Shown here one piece after another: positions 7,842-16,557 of a DNA stretch of 64,000 bases. The translations under genes were made by a program, and so were the position numbers. The notes under the pieces are model-generated. The model had not been told where the DNA came from. It made no database searches and saw only the letters and a list, made by a program, of their open reading frames with translations. Every line of letters begins with the position of its first letter. Position 1 is the first letter of the stretch. The DNA is from an uncultured Collinsella sp. (GTDB taxonomy: Bacteria; Actinomycetota; Coriobacteriia; Coriobacteriales; Coriobacteriaceae): NCBI GenBank assembly GCA_900545745.1, contig URAD01000001.1, positions 62,001 through 126,000 of the forward strand, read 5' to 3'.

Positions 7842-7851
7842 AGTCTTCCTC

Positions 7852-9114
7852 CTACAACACCGTTCCCTCGGGCAGGTCGACGCGAACAACGTCCACGACA
7901 TCTCCCGCCGCAAACTCGCACGGTCCTTCGTCAATACGCAGTAGGCAGTTGGCCCGCTGCATCGTGCCGAGCAGCGCCGAATTCTGCGTCTTGGCCTCGG
8001 TCACCAACAGCTCACCGGTCTCGGGGTCGCGCAAAACCGCGGCGCGATCGAAGAAGCGGCGATGCTGTCGCTTTTTCACGCTGTGCGTGAGCGTCGCCTG
8101 CTGCACGGGACGCTCACCCTCGGCAAAGCCGCGCATCTTGCGAATCGCCGGACGGGCGAGCATCTCAAAGCCCACATACGCCGCGGCCGGATTGCCTGAA
8201 AGCCCCAGGTAGGGCTTGCCCCCGAGCAAGCCAAACGTGATGGCCTTGCCCGGACGCATCGAGATGCGATCGAACAGCACCTCGCCCTCACGCCGGACGA
8301 GCGCCGTCACGTAGTCGTAATCGCCCGCCGAGGCGCCACCGCTCGTAATGACAAAATCACACTCCTGCACGGCGCGATGCACCAGCTCGGCAATCGCCTG
8401 CTCATCGTCGGGCGCAATGCCGTAAAACACGGGCTCGGCTCCCGCATCGAGCGCCTCGGCCATCAACGCCGAGGAGTTGGAATCACGAATCTGCCCACGC
8501 GCCGGCACGTTACTCGGTGCGACCAGCTCCGTGCCCAGCGAGATGATGCCCACACGCGGGGCGGCGTGCACCTTCACGCGAGCGTATCCGGCGCTTGCCA
8601 GCAGACCCGCGCCCGCCGGAGCCACGACCTCGCCGGCGTGCATCACAACATCGCCAGCATGGGCCTCCTCGGCGGCAGAGCGAACGTTCTCCCCTACCTT
8701 GGTAGGCGCCGAGAAACGAACGTGCGAGCCCTCGTTGCCGTCGCCATCGAGCACGTCGACGATCTCGTATTTCACTACGGCGTCGGCACCTTCGGGCGCC
8801 GGCGCACCTGTCATGATGCGGACCGTCTCGCCCACTCCGATTGTGCCCTCAAACACATGGCCCGCGGCCTCATGTCCGATAACATCGAGCGTCACCGGTG
8901 CCTCGCCAGATGCCTGCGCCAAGTCCGCCGAGCGCACGGCATATCCGTCCATAGCGCTGTTGGCAAACGGCGAGATGTCGATATCGGCCACCGCGTCCTC
9001 GGCCAAGGGAAGACCGGCGGCCTGCCACACGGGAATCTCGACGAGATCGGTCGGAGCAACGTGCGACAGGACAATCGACTGCGCGTCCTCCAGCGGAATG
9101 AGTCTCTCTGCCAT
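7852..9114 (-). CDS. moeA: Molybdopterin molybdenumtransferase
   Basis: A 420-residue MoeA. It inserts molybdate into adenylated molybdopterin to make the cofactor. Visible are the N-terminal FANSAMDGYAV motif, MTGAPAPEGADAVV, the MoCF-domain loop ITSGGASAGDYDYV and GLSGNPAAAYVGFE, followed by the C-terminal beta domain. ATG 9114 has AGAGG at 5 nt; a GTG six bases upstream is less well placed. Together with mogA and modABC it gives uptake and insertion of molybdenum within 5.5 kb; the pterin-forming moaA/C/D/E genes are not in the window. Confidence 0.93.
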   Translation of the reverse strand: MAERLIPLEDAQSIVLSHVAPTDLVEIPVWQAAGLPLAEDAVADIDISPFANSAMDGYAVRSADLAQASGEAPVTLDVIGHEAAGHVFEGTIGVGETVRIMTGAPAPEGADAVVKYEIVDVLDGDGNEGSHVRFSAPTKVGENVRSAAEEAHAGDVVMHAGEVVAPAGAGLLASAGYARVKVHAAPRVGIISLGTELVAPSNVPARGQIRDSNSSALMAEALDAGAEPVFYGIAPDDEQAIAELVHRAVQECDFVITSGGASAGDYDYVTALVRREGEVLFDRISMRPGKAITFGLLGGKPYLGLSGNPAAAYVGFEMLARPAIRKMRGFAEGERPVQQATLTHSVKKRQHRRFFDRAAVLRDPETGELLVTEAKTQNSALLGTMQRANCLLRIDEGPCEFAAGDVVDVVRVDLPEGTVL

Positions 9115-9324
9115 ATGCACCTCTTAATGCCACGGCGCACAACAGGGGCGCCGATTCTTTATGCTTATCTCAGTATAATCCCCCGCCGCACTACCGCGAC
9201 TTGGCCTGTACCCGCAAATACACCTGTCGGTTGCAGGCCGCGAAACAGAATGGAAACCAACCCACCGGCTCGTCGCGTTTACCGCGTTTTATAATGCTTG
9301 CGTTGCAACCTAAAAGAGGAACGT

Positions 9325-10746
9325 ATGGCTCATAACGACAAACCCGAAAGCGCAAACGAAGCGCAGGATCATTCCCAGCCGCTCGACGAAGGCGGTTTTT
9401 TCTCCCTGAACGACGTCATCACGGCAGGCAGGCATCAGCTCACCCGCTCTGAGCATCTCTTGGCTGCCGACACGCGCCGCAACGCCCGCAACCTACTCGC
9501 GAGCACCAAGTTGCTCGCACTCGTCGTCATCGTCTCGCTCGCCATGGGCGTTGCCGCTTGGGCGTTTTTGGCCTCGCTGAATATCGCGACCGACTATCGC
9601 GAGCACCATGCGTGGGTCTACGCCTTGCTTCCCGTTGTGGGCATGGCCACCGCATGGGTCTACAAGAACCACGGTCTCGCCGCAAAGCGTGGCAACAACC
9701 TGGTCATCGACTCCGCTCTGGGCACACGCCTCATCCATATGCGCATGGCCGTCCTCACGTTTGTGTGCTCCACGCTCACGCACCTAACGGGCGGATCGGC
9801 CGGTCGCGAGGGGGCCGCGGTGCAGATTGGCGGCACCATCGCCAGCAACATCTCGAGCCTCGCCCACCTCAAAAAGCATGACCACCACGACCTCATGCTC
9901 GCCGGCATCTCGTCGGCCTTTGGTGCCGTATTCGGTTCGCCCCTTGCCGGAGCTTTCTTTGGCATGGAGATGTGCTTTATCGGCAAGATTGACTACACCG
10001 CGGGCATTTACTGCCTGGTCGCCTCGTTTACCGGCTACTTTACATCAATCGCCCTGGGTACCGAGTACGAAGCGAATGTCATCGCCAGCGTTCCCGCCAT
10101 GACGCCCAAAACGGTCGTCATCGTTGTTATCAACGCCATCATCTTCGGTCTGACGGCACGCCTCTTTGCGTGGTCGGTTCGAACCGTCAAGAGCCTGTAC
10201 GGTCGCTTTATCACCAATTACCTCGTTCGCGCACTTATAGGAGCACTCGTGGTTTTGGCCGCGTATGCCCTCCTCGACGCCTGGGACTACGCCGGCCTTT
10301 CCACATGGCTTTCCGGCGCCGGATTTGCCGGCAACACCACCCTGGCGGACGCAGCCATCAAGTTGGTCGTCACAGCGCTTACCCTGGGCGCGGGCTTCCA
10401 AGGCGGCGAGGTCACGCCCCTGTTTGGCATCGGCGCGGCACTCGGTGGCTGGATCGGTTGCCTTACCGGGCTCGACCCCAGTTTTCTGGCGGCTCTCGGC
10501 ATGCTCGGCGTGTTCTGCGCCGGCCTCAACGTGCCCATCACCACCTGCATGATGGCCATCGACCTGTTCCACGGCACGGCCGCCGGGTTCTTTGTCATCG
10601 TGGCCTTTATCAGCTACCTAACCGGCGGACACCGCGGCGTGTACCCCGCCCAGCGCATCATCTCGCCCAAGCGCCGTTCGCTTATTGTGGATGAGGGCGG
10701 TACGGTAGCGGATGCTATCGAGCGCCACAACGACCTGATAGAGTAG
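9325..10746 (+). CDS. ClC-family chloride channel/transporter
   Basis: A 473-residue membrane protein with a cytoplasmic N terminus of about 60 residues and then about ten helical membrane segments. Three ClC selectivity signatures are present: GGSAGREGAAVQ with the gating glutamate, GSPLAGAFFGMEM, and GAGFQGGEVTPLFGIGAALG. It lacks C-terminal CBS domains. It may act in acid resistance or anion balance. Start ATG 9325 follows AAAAGAGGA. It is divergent from moeA; the 210-bp gap between them holds both promoters, which I could not place exactly. Confidence 0.88.
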   Translation: MAHNDKPESANEAQDHSQPLDEGGFFSLNDVITAGRHQLTRSEHLLAADTRRNARNLLASTKLLALVVIVSLAMGVAAWAFLASLNIATDYREHHAWVYALLPVVGMATAWVYKNHGLAAKRGNNLVIDSALGTRLIHMRMAVLTFVCSTLTHLTGGSAGREGAAVQIGGTIASNISSLAHLKKHDHHDLMLAGISSAFGAVFGSPLAGAFFGMEMCFIGKIDYTAGIYCLVASFTGYFTSIALGTEYEANVIASVPAMTPKTVVIVVINAIIFGLTARLFAWSVRTVKSLYGRFITNYLVRALIGALVVLAAYALLDAWDYAGLSTWLSGAGFAGNTTLADAAIKLVVTALTLGAGFQGGEVTPLFGIGAALGGWIGCLTGLDPSFLAALGMLGVFCAGLNVPITTCMMAIDLFHGTAAGFFVIVAFISYLTGGHRGVYPAQRIISPKRRSLIVDEGGTVADAIERHNDLIE

Positions 10747-10832
10747 ATGTAATAATCGCCGTGCAGCCACAATCGGGGTCAATTCGACCTGAGCGCGACC
10801 GCACTGTCATGTCACACGCCGGGAGTCGCCCC

Positions 10833-11795
10833 ATGCACGCAACTGATTTTGGCCGCACGCTCATTATCGCCAACCCAGCCGCCCAGTCGGGTGCGGCGCG
10901 CGAAGTTGCCGAGCGCCTGCAACGCTTTTTGGACATGACCGCACGCGCATCCCATTTTGACCTGGTGCTGACCGAGCGCATGGGACACGCCAAGGAGCTG
11001 GCCGCACAGGCTCAGGGCTATCGCACCGTTATCGCCCTTGGCGGCGACGGCGTGATTCACGAGGTCGTCAACGGACTTATGACGCAAGAGCAGGACGCCC
11101 GCCCCGCTCTTGCCATCCTACCTGTGGGCTCCGGCAACGATTTTGCCCAGACGCTCGACATCGACGATTTCTCCGGCAAGGATTTTGGCGCGCTGCTCAC
11201 CTGCGAGCTGCAGCGTCAGGACGTCGGGCGCATTCGCTCATGGAACCCCGCAAACGGTAGCGGCAAGGCTTCCGTTGAGTACTACGACCAGACGCTTTCG
11301 ATCGGCATCGATGCCGCCATCGGCCTTGGCACCACCGAACTGCGAAAAAAGACCGGCTTGACGGGCGCTCCGCTCTACACCCTCTCGGGACTTGAGCAGT
11401 TTGGCCTGCGCTATCGCAACTACCCCATGACAGCCAGCTTTGATCGCGCGCCCGCCGAGCGCGTGAGGGCGATCATCATGGCGATTCAGCTGGGTCCTAC
11501 CTATGGCTCGGGCTATCGCATCTGTCCCGACGCCGACCCCTGTGACGGTATATTCGACGTCTGCTACGCCTGCGGCCCCGTTCCGCGCGCGGTCGCGCTT
11601 CCCATGTTCCTTTCGGCCAAAGATGGCCACCATACCAAGTTGCCGCCGGTTCGCATGCGCCGCTGCCGCCATGCCGAGCTTACCTTTGAGGAGCCCGACT
11701 ACCCCATCCAGGCCGACGGCGAGCCCGTTGTCGCCTCACGCATCGAGGTCGACATCCTCGCCGGCGCCCTCGAGGTCTGGCACCCCACCCGCTAA
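10833..11795 (+). CDS. Diacylglycerol/lipid kinase family protein (DagK/YegS type)
   Basis: A 320-residue soluble lipid kinase. NPAAQSG at the start, the nucleotide loop GGDGVIHEVVNG, LPVGSGNDFAQTL and a C-terminal IQADGEPV are the defining motifs of the DAGK catalytic domain. The start is uncertain: ATG 10833 has GGGAG at 7 nt and gives family length, while GTG 10761 and ATG 10809 are in frame but lack a good SD. It recycles diacylglycerol or phosphorylates a related lipid; the exact lipid is unknown. It is followed by a perfect 27-bp hairpin. Confidence 0.85.
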   Translation: MHATDFGRTLIIANPAAQSGAAREVAERLQRFLDMTARASHFDLVLTERMGHAKELAAQAQGYRTVIALGGDGVIHEVVNGLMTQEQDARPALAILPVGSGNDFAQTLDIDDFSGKDFGALLTCELQRQDVGRIRSWNPANGSGKASVEYYDQTLSIGIDAAIGLGTTELRKKTGLTGAPLYTLSGLEQFGLRYRNYPMTASFDRAPAERVRAIIMAIQLGPTYGSGYRICPDADPCDGIFDVCYACGPVPRAVALPMFLSAKDGHHTKLPPVRMRRCRHAELTFEEPDYPIQADGEPVVASRIEVDILAGALEVWHPTR

Positions 11796-11802
11796 CCCCA
11801 CC

Positions 11803-11873
11803 TAAGTTGCGGTGAAATAGGGACTGTTTATGCAGCAAAAGCCGCAAAACAGTCCCTATTTCACCGCAACTTA
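11803..11873. repeat. TTGCGGTGAAATA hairpin repeat, copy 1 of 3
   Basis: A perfect 27-bp inverted repeat (11803-11829 with 11847-11873) around a 17-nt loop, between convergent genes. The outer stem core is shared with the hairpins at 32703 and 33641, while the inner stem differs and still pairs. It could end transcription from either side. Confidence 0.8.
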
Positions 11874-11881
11874 TGAGGAGG

Positions 11882-12262
11882 CTATTCGTCGCTGCCCGGT
11901 TTGCGACGGTTGGCCTTTTTAATGGCGTTGAAGTGCTTGTCATTAAGCCTGCGCTGGCGTGAGCGCTGAGGCACCTTGGTCTTTACGCGTCGGCGCGGTG
12001 GACGCCCGCGACGCTCAAGCTCAGCGCGCAGCTTACGCAGGCAGCTGCTACGGTTTTGGAACTGACTGCGGCTCTCGCGCGCTGTCACGGTAATCCCCGA
12101 AGGGATATGTTTCATGCGTACCGCCGAGTCCGTCGTGTTCACGCCCTGTCCGCCCGGACCCGTCGCGCGAAATACCTGCACCTCGCAATCGCGCGCCAAA
12201 TCCTCGACCGACATCTCGGCATAGCGCGCATACTCGCGCCATCCCATCTTGTTCTCATCCAT
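11882..12262 (-). CDS. Peptide chain release factor-like protein (GGQ domain, ribosome rescue)
   Basis: A 126-residue protein holding only the catalytic domain of a class-I release factor. GPGGQGVNTT carries the peptidyl-tRNA-hydrolysing GGQ loop, and RSQFQNR matches the family. No codon-recognition domain is present. The C-terminal 40 residues are strongly basic, as in ArfB/mtRF-R proteins that enter stalled ribosomes lacking an mRNA codon. ATG 12262 follows GGGGAGG at 7 nt; the upstream ATG 12280 has no SD. Likely cytoplasmic rescue of stalled ribosomes, inferred from the family. Confidence 0.82.
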   Translation of the reverse strand: MDENKMGWREYARYAEMSVEDLARDCEVQVFRATGPGGQGVNTTDSAVRMKHIPSGITVTARESRSQFQNRSSCLRKLRAELERRGRPPRRRVKTKVPQRSRQRRLNDKHFNAIKKANRRKPGSDE

Positions 12263-12281
12263 ATCAACACCTCCCCTCATA

Positions 12282-12319
12282 CAAAAAAATGTGACAAAGG
12301 GAAAGCCCCTTTGTCACAT
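12282..12319 (-). terminator. Terminator behind xpt
   Basis: A 13-bp perfect stem (ATGTGACAAAGGG/CCCTTTGTCACAT) with a short loop, followed on the minus strand by seven U residues. Confidence 0.9.
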
Positions 12320-12346
12320 CGCATACCAATCGCTTATGTCGCGCGC

Positions 12347-12925
12347 TTAGGCGAAGGTGATCTCGCCGGTCTCACAGTCCATATCGGCGATACGGGCCAG
12401 GCTCTCGACGCGGAAGCCACGCTCGCGGAGCTTATCGCCACCGCCCTGGAAGCCCTTCTCCACCGCAATGCCAATACCGGACACCTCGGCACCCGCAGCC
12501 TCGCAGATCTTGATAAGACCCTCGAGCGCGCAGCCGTTGGCCAAAAAGTCGTCGATGATCAGGACCTTGTCGCCCTCGGACAGGAAGCGCTTGCCGACGA
12601 TGACCGGGTACTCCTTCTGCTTGGTAAAGGAGTAGATGGTCGTGGCATACTGCTCGCCGTCAAGGTTGATGGACTGGGCCTTCTTGGCAAAAACCACCGG
12701 CACGCCGCCAAAATGCTGGGCTGCAATGCAAGCCATGCCAATGCCCGAAGCCTCGATCGTCAGGATCTTGTTGATCTCGACGCCCTCGAACAGACGGGCC
12801 CATTCGGCGCCCATGTGGTCGAACAGCTCAACGTCGCACTGGTGGTTGAGGAAAGCATCAACCTTAAGGACGTTACCGGCCTTTACGATGCCGTCATGGC
12901 GAATACGATCCTCAAGCTCCTGCAT
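12347..12925 (-). CDS. xpt: Xanthine phosphoribosyltransferase
   Basis: A 192-residue type I phosphoribosyltransferase that salvages xanthine to XMP with PRPP. The PRPP loop VLIIDDFLANG is at 121-131 and LTIEASGIGMA at 55-65; length and pattern fit Gram-positive Xpt. Monocistronic, with its own terminator. I looked for a purine riboswitch in the 157-bp upstream gap and found no conserved core, unlike many Firmicutes xpt genes. Confidence 0.93.
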   Translation of the reverse strand: MQELEDRIRHDGIVKAGNVLKVDAFLNHQCDVELFDHMGAEWARLFEGVEINKILTIEASGIGMACIAAQHFGGVPVVFAKKAQSINLDGEQYATTIYSFTKQKEYPVIVGKRFLSEGDKVLIIDDFLANGCALEGLIKICEAAGAEVSGIGIAVEKGFQGGGDKLRERGFRVESLARIADMDCETGEITFA

Positions 12926-13082
12926 GGCGCAACCCCTTCTCGCGGCAACGATACCGCGCGATTAATAAACGTTGTTCGATAGTCTACCACGGACCGACCC
13001 CCGCCCGCCCCACAAGCCCCATCGCACCACAAACCAGTCTTTTTGGGACGGCGCGAATCGTGGCAGACAGCCTCCCAACGCG

Positions 13083-14387
13083 CTAATGGCGGGCGCGCGT
13101 CCTCACCAAACGTACCAATGTGAGCGCAAAGCCCACGGTAGCAACGGCCATCAACACGTAGAATACCAAACGGAAGCCAAAGAGGAACACGTCCGGACGA
13201 CCCGCCACATAGCTCGTGACCGTCTTGCCCATCGCCGCGCTCGTCTGTCCATACAGGATGCGCGACGCCGCATTAATACCCAGCGCTATGCCCGCATAGC
13301 GCGCCAAGCTGCTCAAGCTGCCCGCAAAGCCAAGCGCCTCACGCGGAGCCGAACCCATATACAGCGAATTATTGGGACTCTGGAAGATCGACGTGCCGCA
13401 CGACATAAACGCGACGCAGCACACAATCATCAAGATGGAAGAGTGCTCGTCAAGCGTGCTCACCGCAAAGAGACCGCACACGTACACGCCCAGGCCAACG
13501 GCCGTGGGCGCTTCACAACCAACACGGTCGGACACCGAGCCCGAAAGCGGGCCCACAAAGGCATTCACGACCGGCATCGCCAAAAACAACAGGCCGGAGA
13601 TATCGGAGCTAAAGCCGTGGGCGTCCTGAAAATAGAACGGCAGGATAAACTCGGAGGCACCGATACCCACGAACACGATAAGCATGCAAGCCAGGTTAAT
13701 CGTGAAAGCCGAGCTCGCAAAGCAGCGACGCGCCGCCTCTGTCAACGGCATAGGGCGTTCGCCAGCCTCCGGCTTGACATGCGGCAGCGTGTAGAGTCCC
13801 ACGATAAACGAGATGACGCCAATGGGAAGGTTGATGAGGAAGATGCTCTCCCAGGGAAAGCTCGCCACCAGCACGCCGCCGAGCACGGGGCCGCACATCA
13901 TGCCAAGAGCCACAAAGGTCGCCAGAATGCCCATGGCACGACCGCGCTCACGCGCCGGAAACGACTCGGTGATGATGCCCATATTGTTGGCCATCGCGGC
14001 GGCACAGCCAATGCCCTGCACGAAACGCGCCAAGATAAGCACCTCGAGCGAAGCCGAAAGCCCGCAAAGCAACGAGCCACCCGTAAAGACGATCACACCA
14101 AGCTGGAACACATTCACCTTGCCGCGCACATCGCCCAAGCGGCCAAACGGCAGCATGGCGACACACGTCGCGAGCAGATACATCGAGCTCACGAGCTGAA
14201 TGCGGTCGAGACCCACCCCCAGCTCCTTTTGCATCACTGGGAGCGCCACCGTCACGATGCTCGCATCCAGACACGCCATAAAGGTCATGACGAGCACGGT
14301 GAACAGAATCGCCCATTTATTCTTACCGTGGGTGTCGCCCTCCAGGGCAATGTGTTCGCGGCGCAGCTGCTCGGCAGTTTTCTCCAT
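13083..14387 (-). CDS. MFS drug-type efflux transporter
   Basis: A 434-residue major facilitator protein, probably 12 membrane helices. The DHA2-like signature FMACLDASIVTVALPVM is in helix 1, GRLGDVRGK is the loop 2-3 motif, and GPVLGGVLV resembles antiporter motif C. ATG 14387 follows AAAGGA. Probably proton-driven export of a toxic compound; the substrate is unknown. No regulator gene is adjacent. Confidence 0.82.
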   Translation of the reverse strand: MEKTAEQLRREHIALEGDTHGKNKWAILFTVLVMTFMACLDASIVTVALPVMQKELGVGLDRIQLVSSMYLLATCVAMLPFGRLGDVRGKVNVFQLGVIVFTGGSLLCGLSASLEVLILARFVQGIGCAAAMANNMGIITESFPARERGRAMGILATFVALGMMCGPVLGGVLVASFPWESIFLINLPIGVISFIVGLYTLPHVKPEAGERPMPLTEAARRCFASSAFTINLACMLIVFVGIGASEFILPFYFQDAHGFSSDISGLLFLAMPVVNAFVGPLSGSVSDRVGCEAPTAVGLGVYVCGLFAVSTLDEHSSILMIVCCVAFMSCGTSIFQSPNNSLYMGSAPREALGFAGSLSSLARYAGIALGINAASRILYGQTSAAMGKTVTSYVAGRPDVFLFGFRLVFYVLMAVATVGFALTLVRLVRTRARH

Positions 14388-14412
14388 GTATATCCTTTCT
14401 ATCGTGCAACGC

Positions 14413-14459
14413 AAAAACGGGACCCCAATCGCCTACAAACGGTCACGATCGGGGTCCCG
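14413..14459 (-). terminator. Terminator behind the O-acetylhomoserine sulfhydrylase-like gene
   Basis: A 14-bp stem (14418-14431 with 14446-14459) with one G.U in the minus transcript and U5 after it. Confidence 0.8.
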
Positions 14460-14528
14460 CCTACGGAATCGGAACTATGAGGACGTCGTCAGCCGAAAAG
14501 CCGTCCCACGCCTCGCACGCACGCTAGC

Positions 14529-15812
14529 CTAGCACTGCTCGAGCGCCTGCTCAAGGTCGGCAATCAGATCGGCCGTGTCCTCGAGGCCGCACGACAGGCG
14601 CACCATGTCGGCGGAGATGCCACAGGCGATGAGCTCCTCGTCGTTCATCTGGCGATGGGTGGCGTTTGCCGGGTGCAGGCAGCAGGTGCGCGCATCGGCC
14701 ACGTGCGTGGCAATCTGGGCGAGCTTAAGGCTCTTCATAAAGGTCTCGGCCGCCGCACGACCACCGTTAAAGCCAAAGCTCACGACGCCACAGGTGCCGT
14801 TGGGCATGTACTTCTGAGCCATGTCGTAATACTTGTCGCCCTCCAGGCCCGGATAGCTCACAAAGCGCACCTTGGGGTGGCTCTGCAGGAACTTGGCGAC
14901 CGCCAGGCCGTTCTCGCAGTGGCGCGGCATACGCACGTGCAGGCTCTCGAGCGAGCTGTTCAGGAAGAACGCCGCCTGCGGATTCTGCATAGGACCAAGA
15001 TCGCGCATGAGCTGAGCGGTTGCCTTGGTAATGAAGGCACCCTCGCGACCGAACTTCTCGGCATACGTCACGCCGTGGTAGCTCTCATCGGGCGTGGTGA
15101 GACCCGGGAACTTGTCCGCATGGGCCATCCAGTCAAACTGGCCGTGATCGACAATCACGCCACCCAGGTAGGCAGCATGTCCATCCATGTACTTGGTGGT
15201 GGAGTGCGTAACGATGTCGGCGCCCCACTCAAAGGGACGGCACATCACGGGCGTCGGGAAGGTGTTGTCGACCATCAGCGGCACGCCGTGGTCATGTGCG
15301 GCCTTGGCAAAGCGCTCAATATCGAGCACAGCAAGGGCGGGGTTGGCGATCGTCTCGCCAAAGACGAGCTTGGTATTGGGCTCAAAGGCTGCCTCGAGCT
15401 CCTCATCGGTGCAGTCGGGGGCGACGAACGTGCAGGTAACGCCCATGCGGCCCATGGTGTGGGCGAGCAGGTTATAGGTACCGCCGTAAATGGCAGAGCT
15501 AGCGACCACATGATCGCCGGCACCGGCCACGTTAAAGATCGCGAGGAAGTTCGCAGCCATGCCCGAGCTCGTGAGCATCGCGGCGGTGCCTCCCTCCATC
15601 TCGCAGATCTTGGCGGCAACCAGATCGCACGTGGGGTTCTGCAGACGGCTGTAGAAGTAGCCCGACTCCTCCAGGTCAAACAGCTTGCCCATGTGCTCCG
15701 ACGTGTCGTACTTCCATGTGGTGGACTGGTAGATGGGCACCTGGCGCGGCTCGGCATCTCCCGGGTGATAGCCGCCCTGAACACAGGTAGTATCGATGGT
15801 CTGCTCGCTCAT
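14529..15812 (-). CDS. metY: O-acetylhomoserine aminocarboxypropyltransferase-like PLP enzyme
   Basis: A 427-residue Cys/Met-metabolism PLP enzyme. The Schiff-base lysine is Lys207 in THSTTKYMDGH, with VDNTFPTP and TSSGMAAN as PLP-binding segments. The insertion containing DESYHGVTYAEKFG and the length favour O-acetylhomoserine sulfhydrylase (homocysteine from O-acetylhomoserine and sulfide) over cystathionine or methionine gamma-lyase at about 400 residues. Single gene with its own terminator. No SAM riboswitch core was found upstream. Confidence 0.85.
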   Translation of the reverse strand: MSEQTIDTTCVQGGYHPGDAEPRQVPIYQSTTWKYDTSEHMGKLFDLEESGYFYSRLQNPTCDLVAAKICEMEGGTAAMLTSSGMAANFLAIFNVAGAGDHVVASSAIYGGTYNLLAHTMGRMGVTCTFVAPDCTDEELEAAFEPNTKLVFGETIANPALAVLDIERFAKAAHDHGVPLMVDNTFPTPVMCRPFEWGADIVTHSTTKYMDGHAAYLGGVIVDHGQFDWMAHADKFPGLTTPDESYHGVTYAEKFGREGAFITKATAQLMRDLGPMQNPQAAFFLNSSLESLHVRMPRHCENGLAVAKFLQSHPKVRFVSYPGLEGDKYYDMAQKYMPNGTCGVVSFGFNGGRAAAETFMKSLKLAQIATHVADARTCCLHPANATHRQMNDEELIACGISADMVRLSCGLEDTADLIADLEQALEQC

Positions 15813-15997
15813 ATCTAGCTCCCTTGCCTGGGTTACGTTTTATTCGGTTCACGATACCGCTACCTTGCACCCCTCTCAACCCATCCCCAAGGTAGGTTAT
15901 GGGACAAATTGATCAGGGGTATTTATCTCAAGCCTTGGGCATTTGCTCGATAGATAAAAACGAGGCATACATGAAGCTCTCGATGATTACATGCCCC

Positions 15998-16029
15998 GTC
16001 ACGGGTACCATAGGCGGGTACACCGTGAC
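15998..16029 (+). promoter_or_regulatory. Inverted repeat just ahead of the C_GCAxxG_C_C gene
   Basis: GTCACGGGTACC pairs with GGGTACACCGTGAC across a 6-nt gap, with one bulged base. It ends next to the SD of the gene at 16043, so it could be a regulator site or an RNA hairpin hiding the SD. Confidence 0.4.
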
Positions 16030-16042
16030 CAAGGAGACAACG

Positions 16043-16489
16043 ATGAAGCAAATCGATACGGCCCAGCTCGACACCACCGCCTGTCAGGCTCAAGCTGCCG
16101 AATACCACGCCCGTGGCTTTAATTGCGCTCAGGCCGTCGCCTGCACGCTCGCGCCCGCCGTCGGGCTCGACCCCCAGGTCGCCTTTACCCTCACCGAAGG
16201 CTTTGGCGCCGGCATGGGCGGCATGACCGAAACCTGCGGCGCCATCTCGGGCGCCGTGGCCATCATGGGATTTGTAATGAGCGACGGCATGGAAAACCCC
16301 AAGACCAAGGGCCAGACCTACAAACTGTCGCGCGAGATCGCCAAACGTTTTGGCGAGAAGAACACGACAACCGTCTGTGGCACGCTCAAGGGCATCGGAT
16401 CGGACAAGGGTCCGCTCCGCAGCTGCCCCGGCTGCATCGACGATGCCATCGAGATCGCCTGCGATATGCTAAAGCAGCTCGCCGAGTAA
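16043..16489 (+). CDS. C_GCAxxG_C_C family redox protein
   Basis: A 148-residue protein of the family named for its spaced cysteines. Here they are FNCAQAVACTLAP, the GAGMGGMTETCGAISGA block (glycines plus cysteine), TTVCGTL and LRSCPGCIDDA. Such proteins are thought to bind iron-sulfur or metal and occur with redox and metal-uptake genes in anaerobes; the exact function is unknown. ATG 16043 is preceded by GGAG. An in-frame ATG at 15971 with GAGG at 5 nt would add 24 residues and cannot be excluded. Confidence 0.8.
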   Translation: MKQIDTAQLDTTACQAQAAEYHARGFNCAQAVACTLAPAVGLDPQVAFTLTEGFGAGMGGMTETCGAISGAVAIMGFVMSDGMENPKTKGQTYKLSREIAKRFGEKNTTTVCGTLKGIGSDKGPLRSCPGCIDDAIEIACDMLKQLAE

Positions 16490-16502
16490 ACGGCAGCAAC
16501 AG

Positions 16503-16554
16503 AAAAACGACGGCCGGCGCACTTGGAATCCATCCAAAAGCACGCCGGCCGTCG
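16503..16554 (-). terminator. Terminator between convergent genes
   Basis: A 12-bp perfect stem (16508-16519 with 16543-16554). The minus transcript, ending yigZ, has U5 after it; it may also stop the plus-strand gene. Confidence 0.75.
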
Positions 16555-16557
16555 CCG

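Noticed and set aside
10178..10195. GGTTCGAACC-like sequence resembling a tRNA T-arm
   Set aside because: It lies inside the ClC coding sequence, with no acceptor or anticodon stem around it. No tRNA was found in the window.
12926..13082. Possible guanine/xanthine riboswitch ahead of xpt
   Set aside because: No conserved purine-riboswitch core or loop-loop pair could be found.
12972..14480. A 502-codon plus-strand frame opposite the MFS gene
   Set aside because: It is an antisense shadow created by high GC and third-position bias. The peptide is His/Arg/Gln-rich with no domain, while the minus strand encodes a clear transporter.
15813..15900. Possible SAM riboswitch ahead of the sulfhydrylase gene
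   Set aside because: The region is short and lacks the S-box core; only an ordinary leader is visible.
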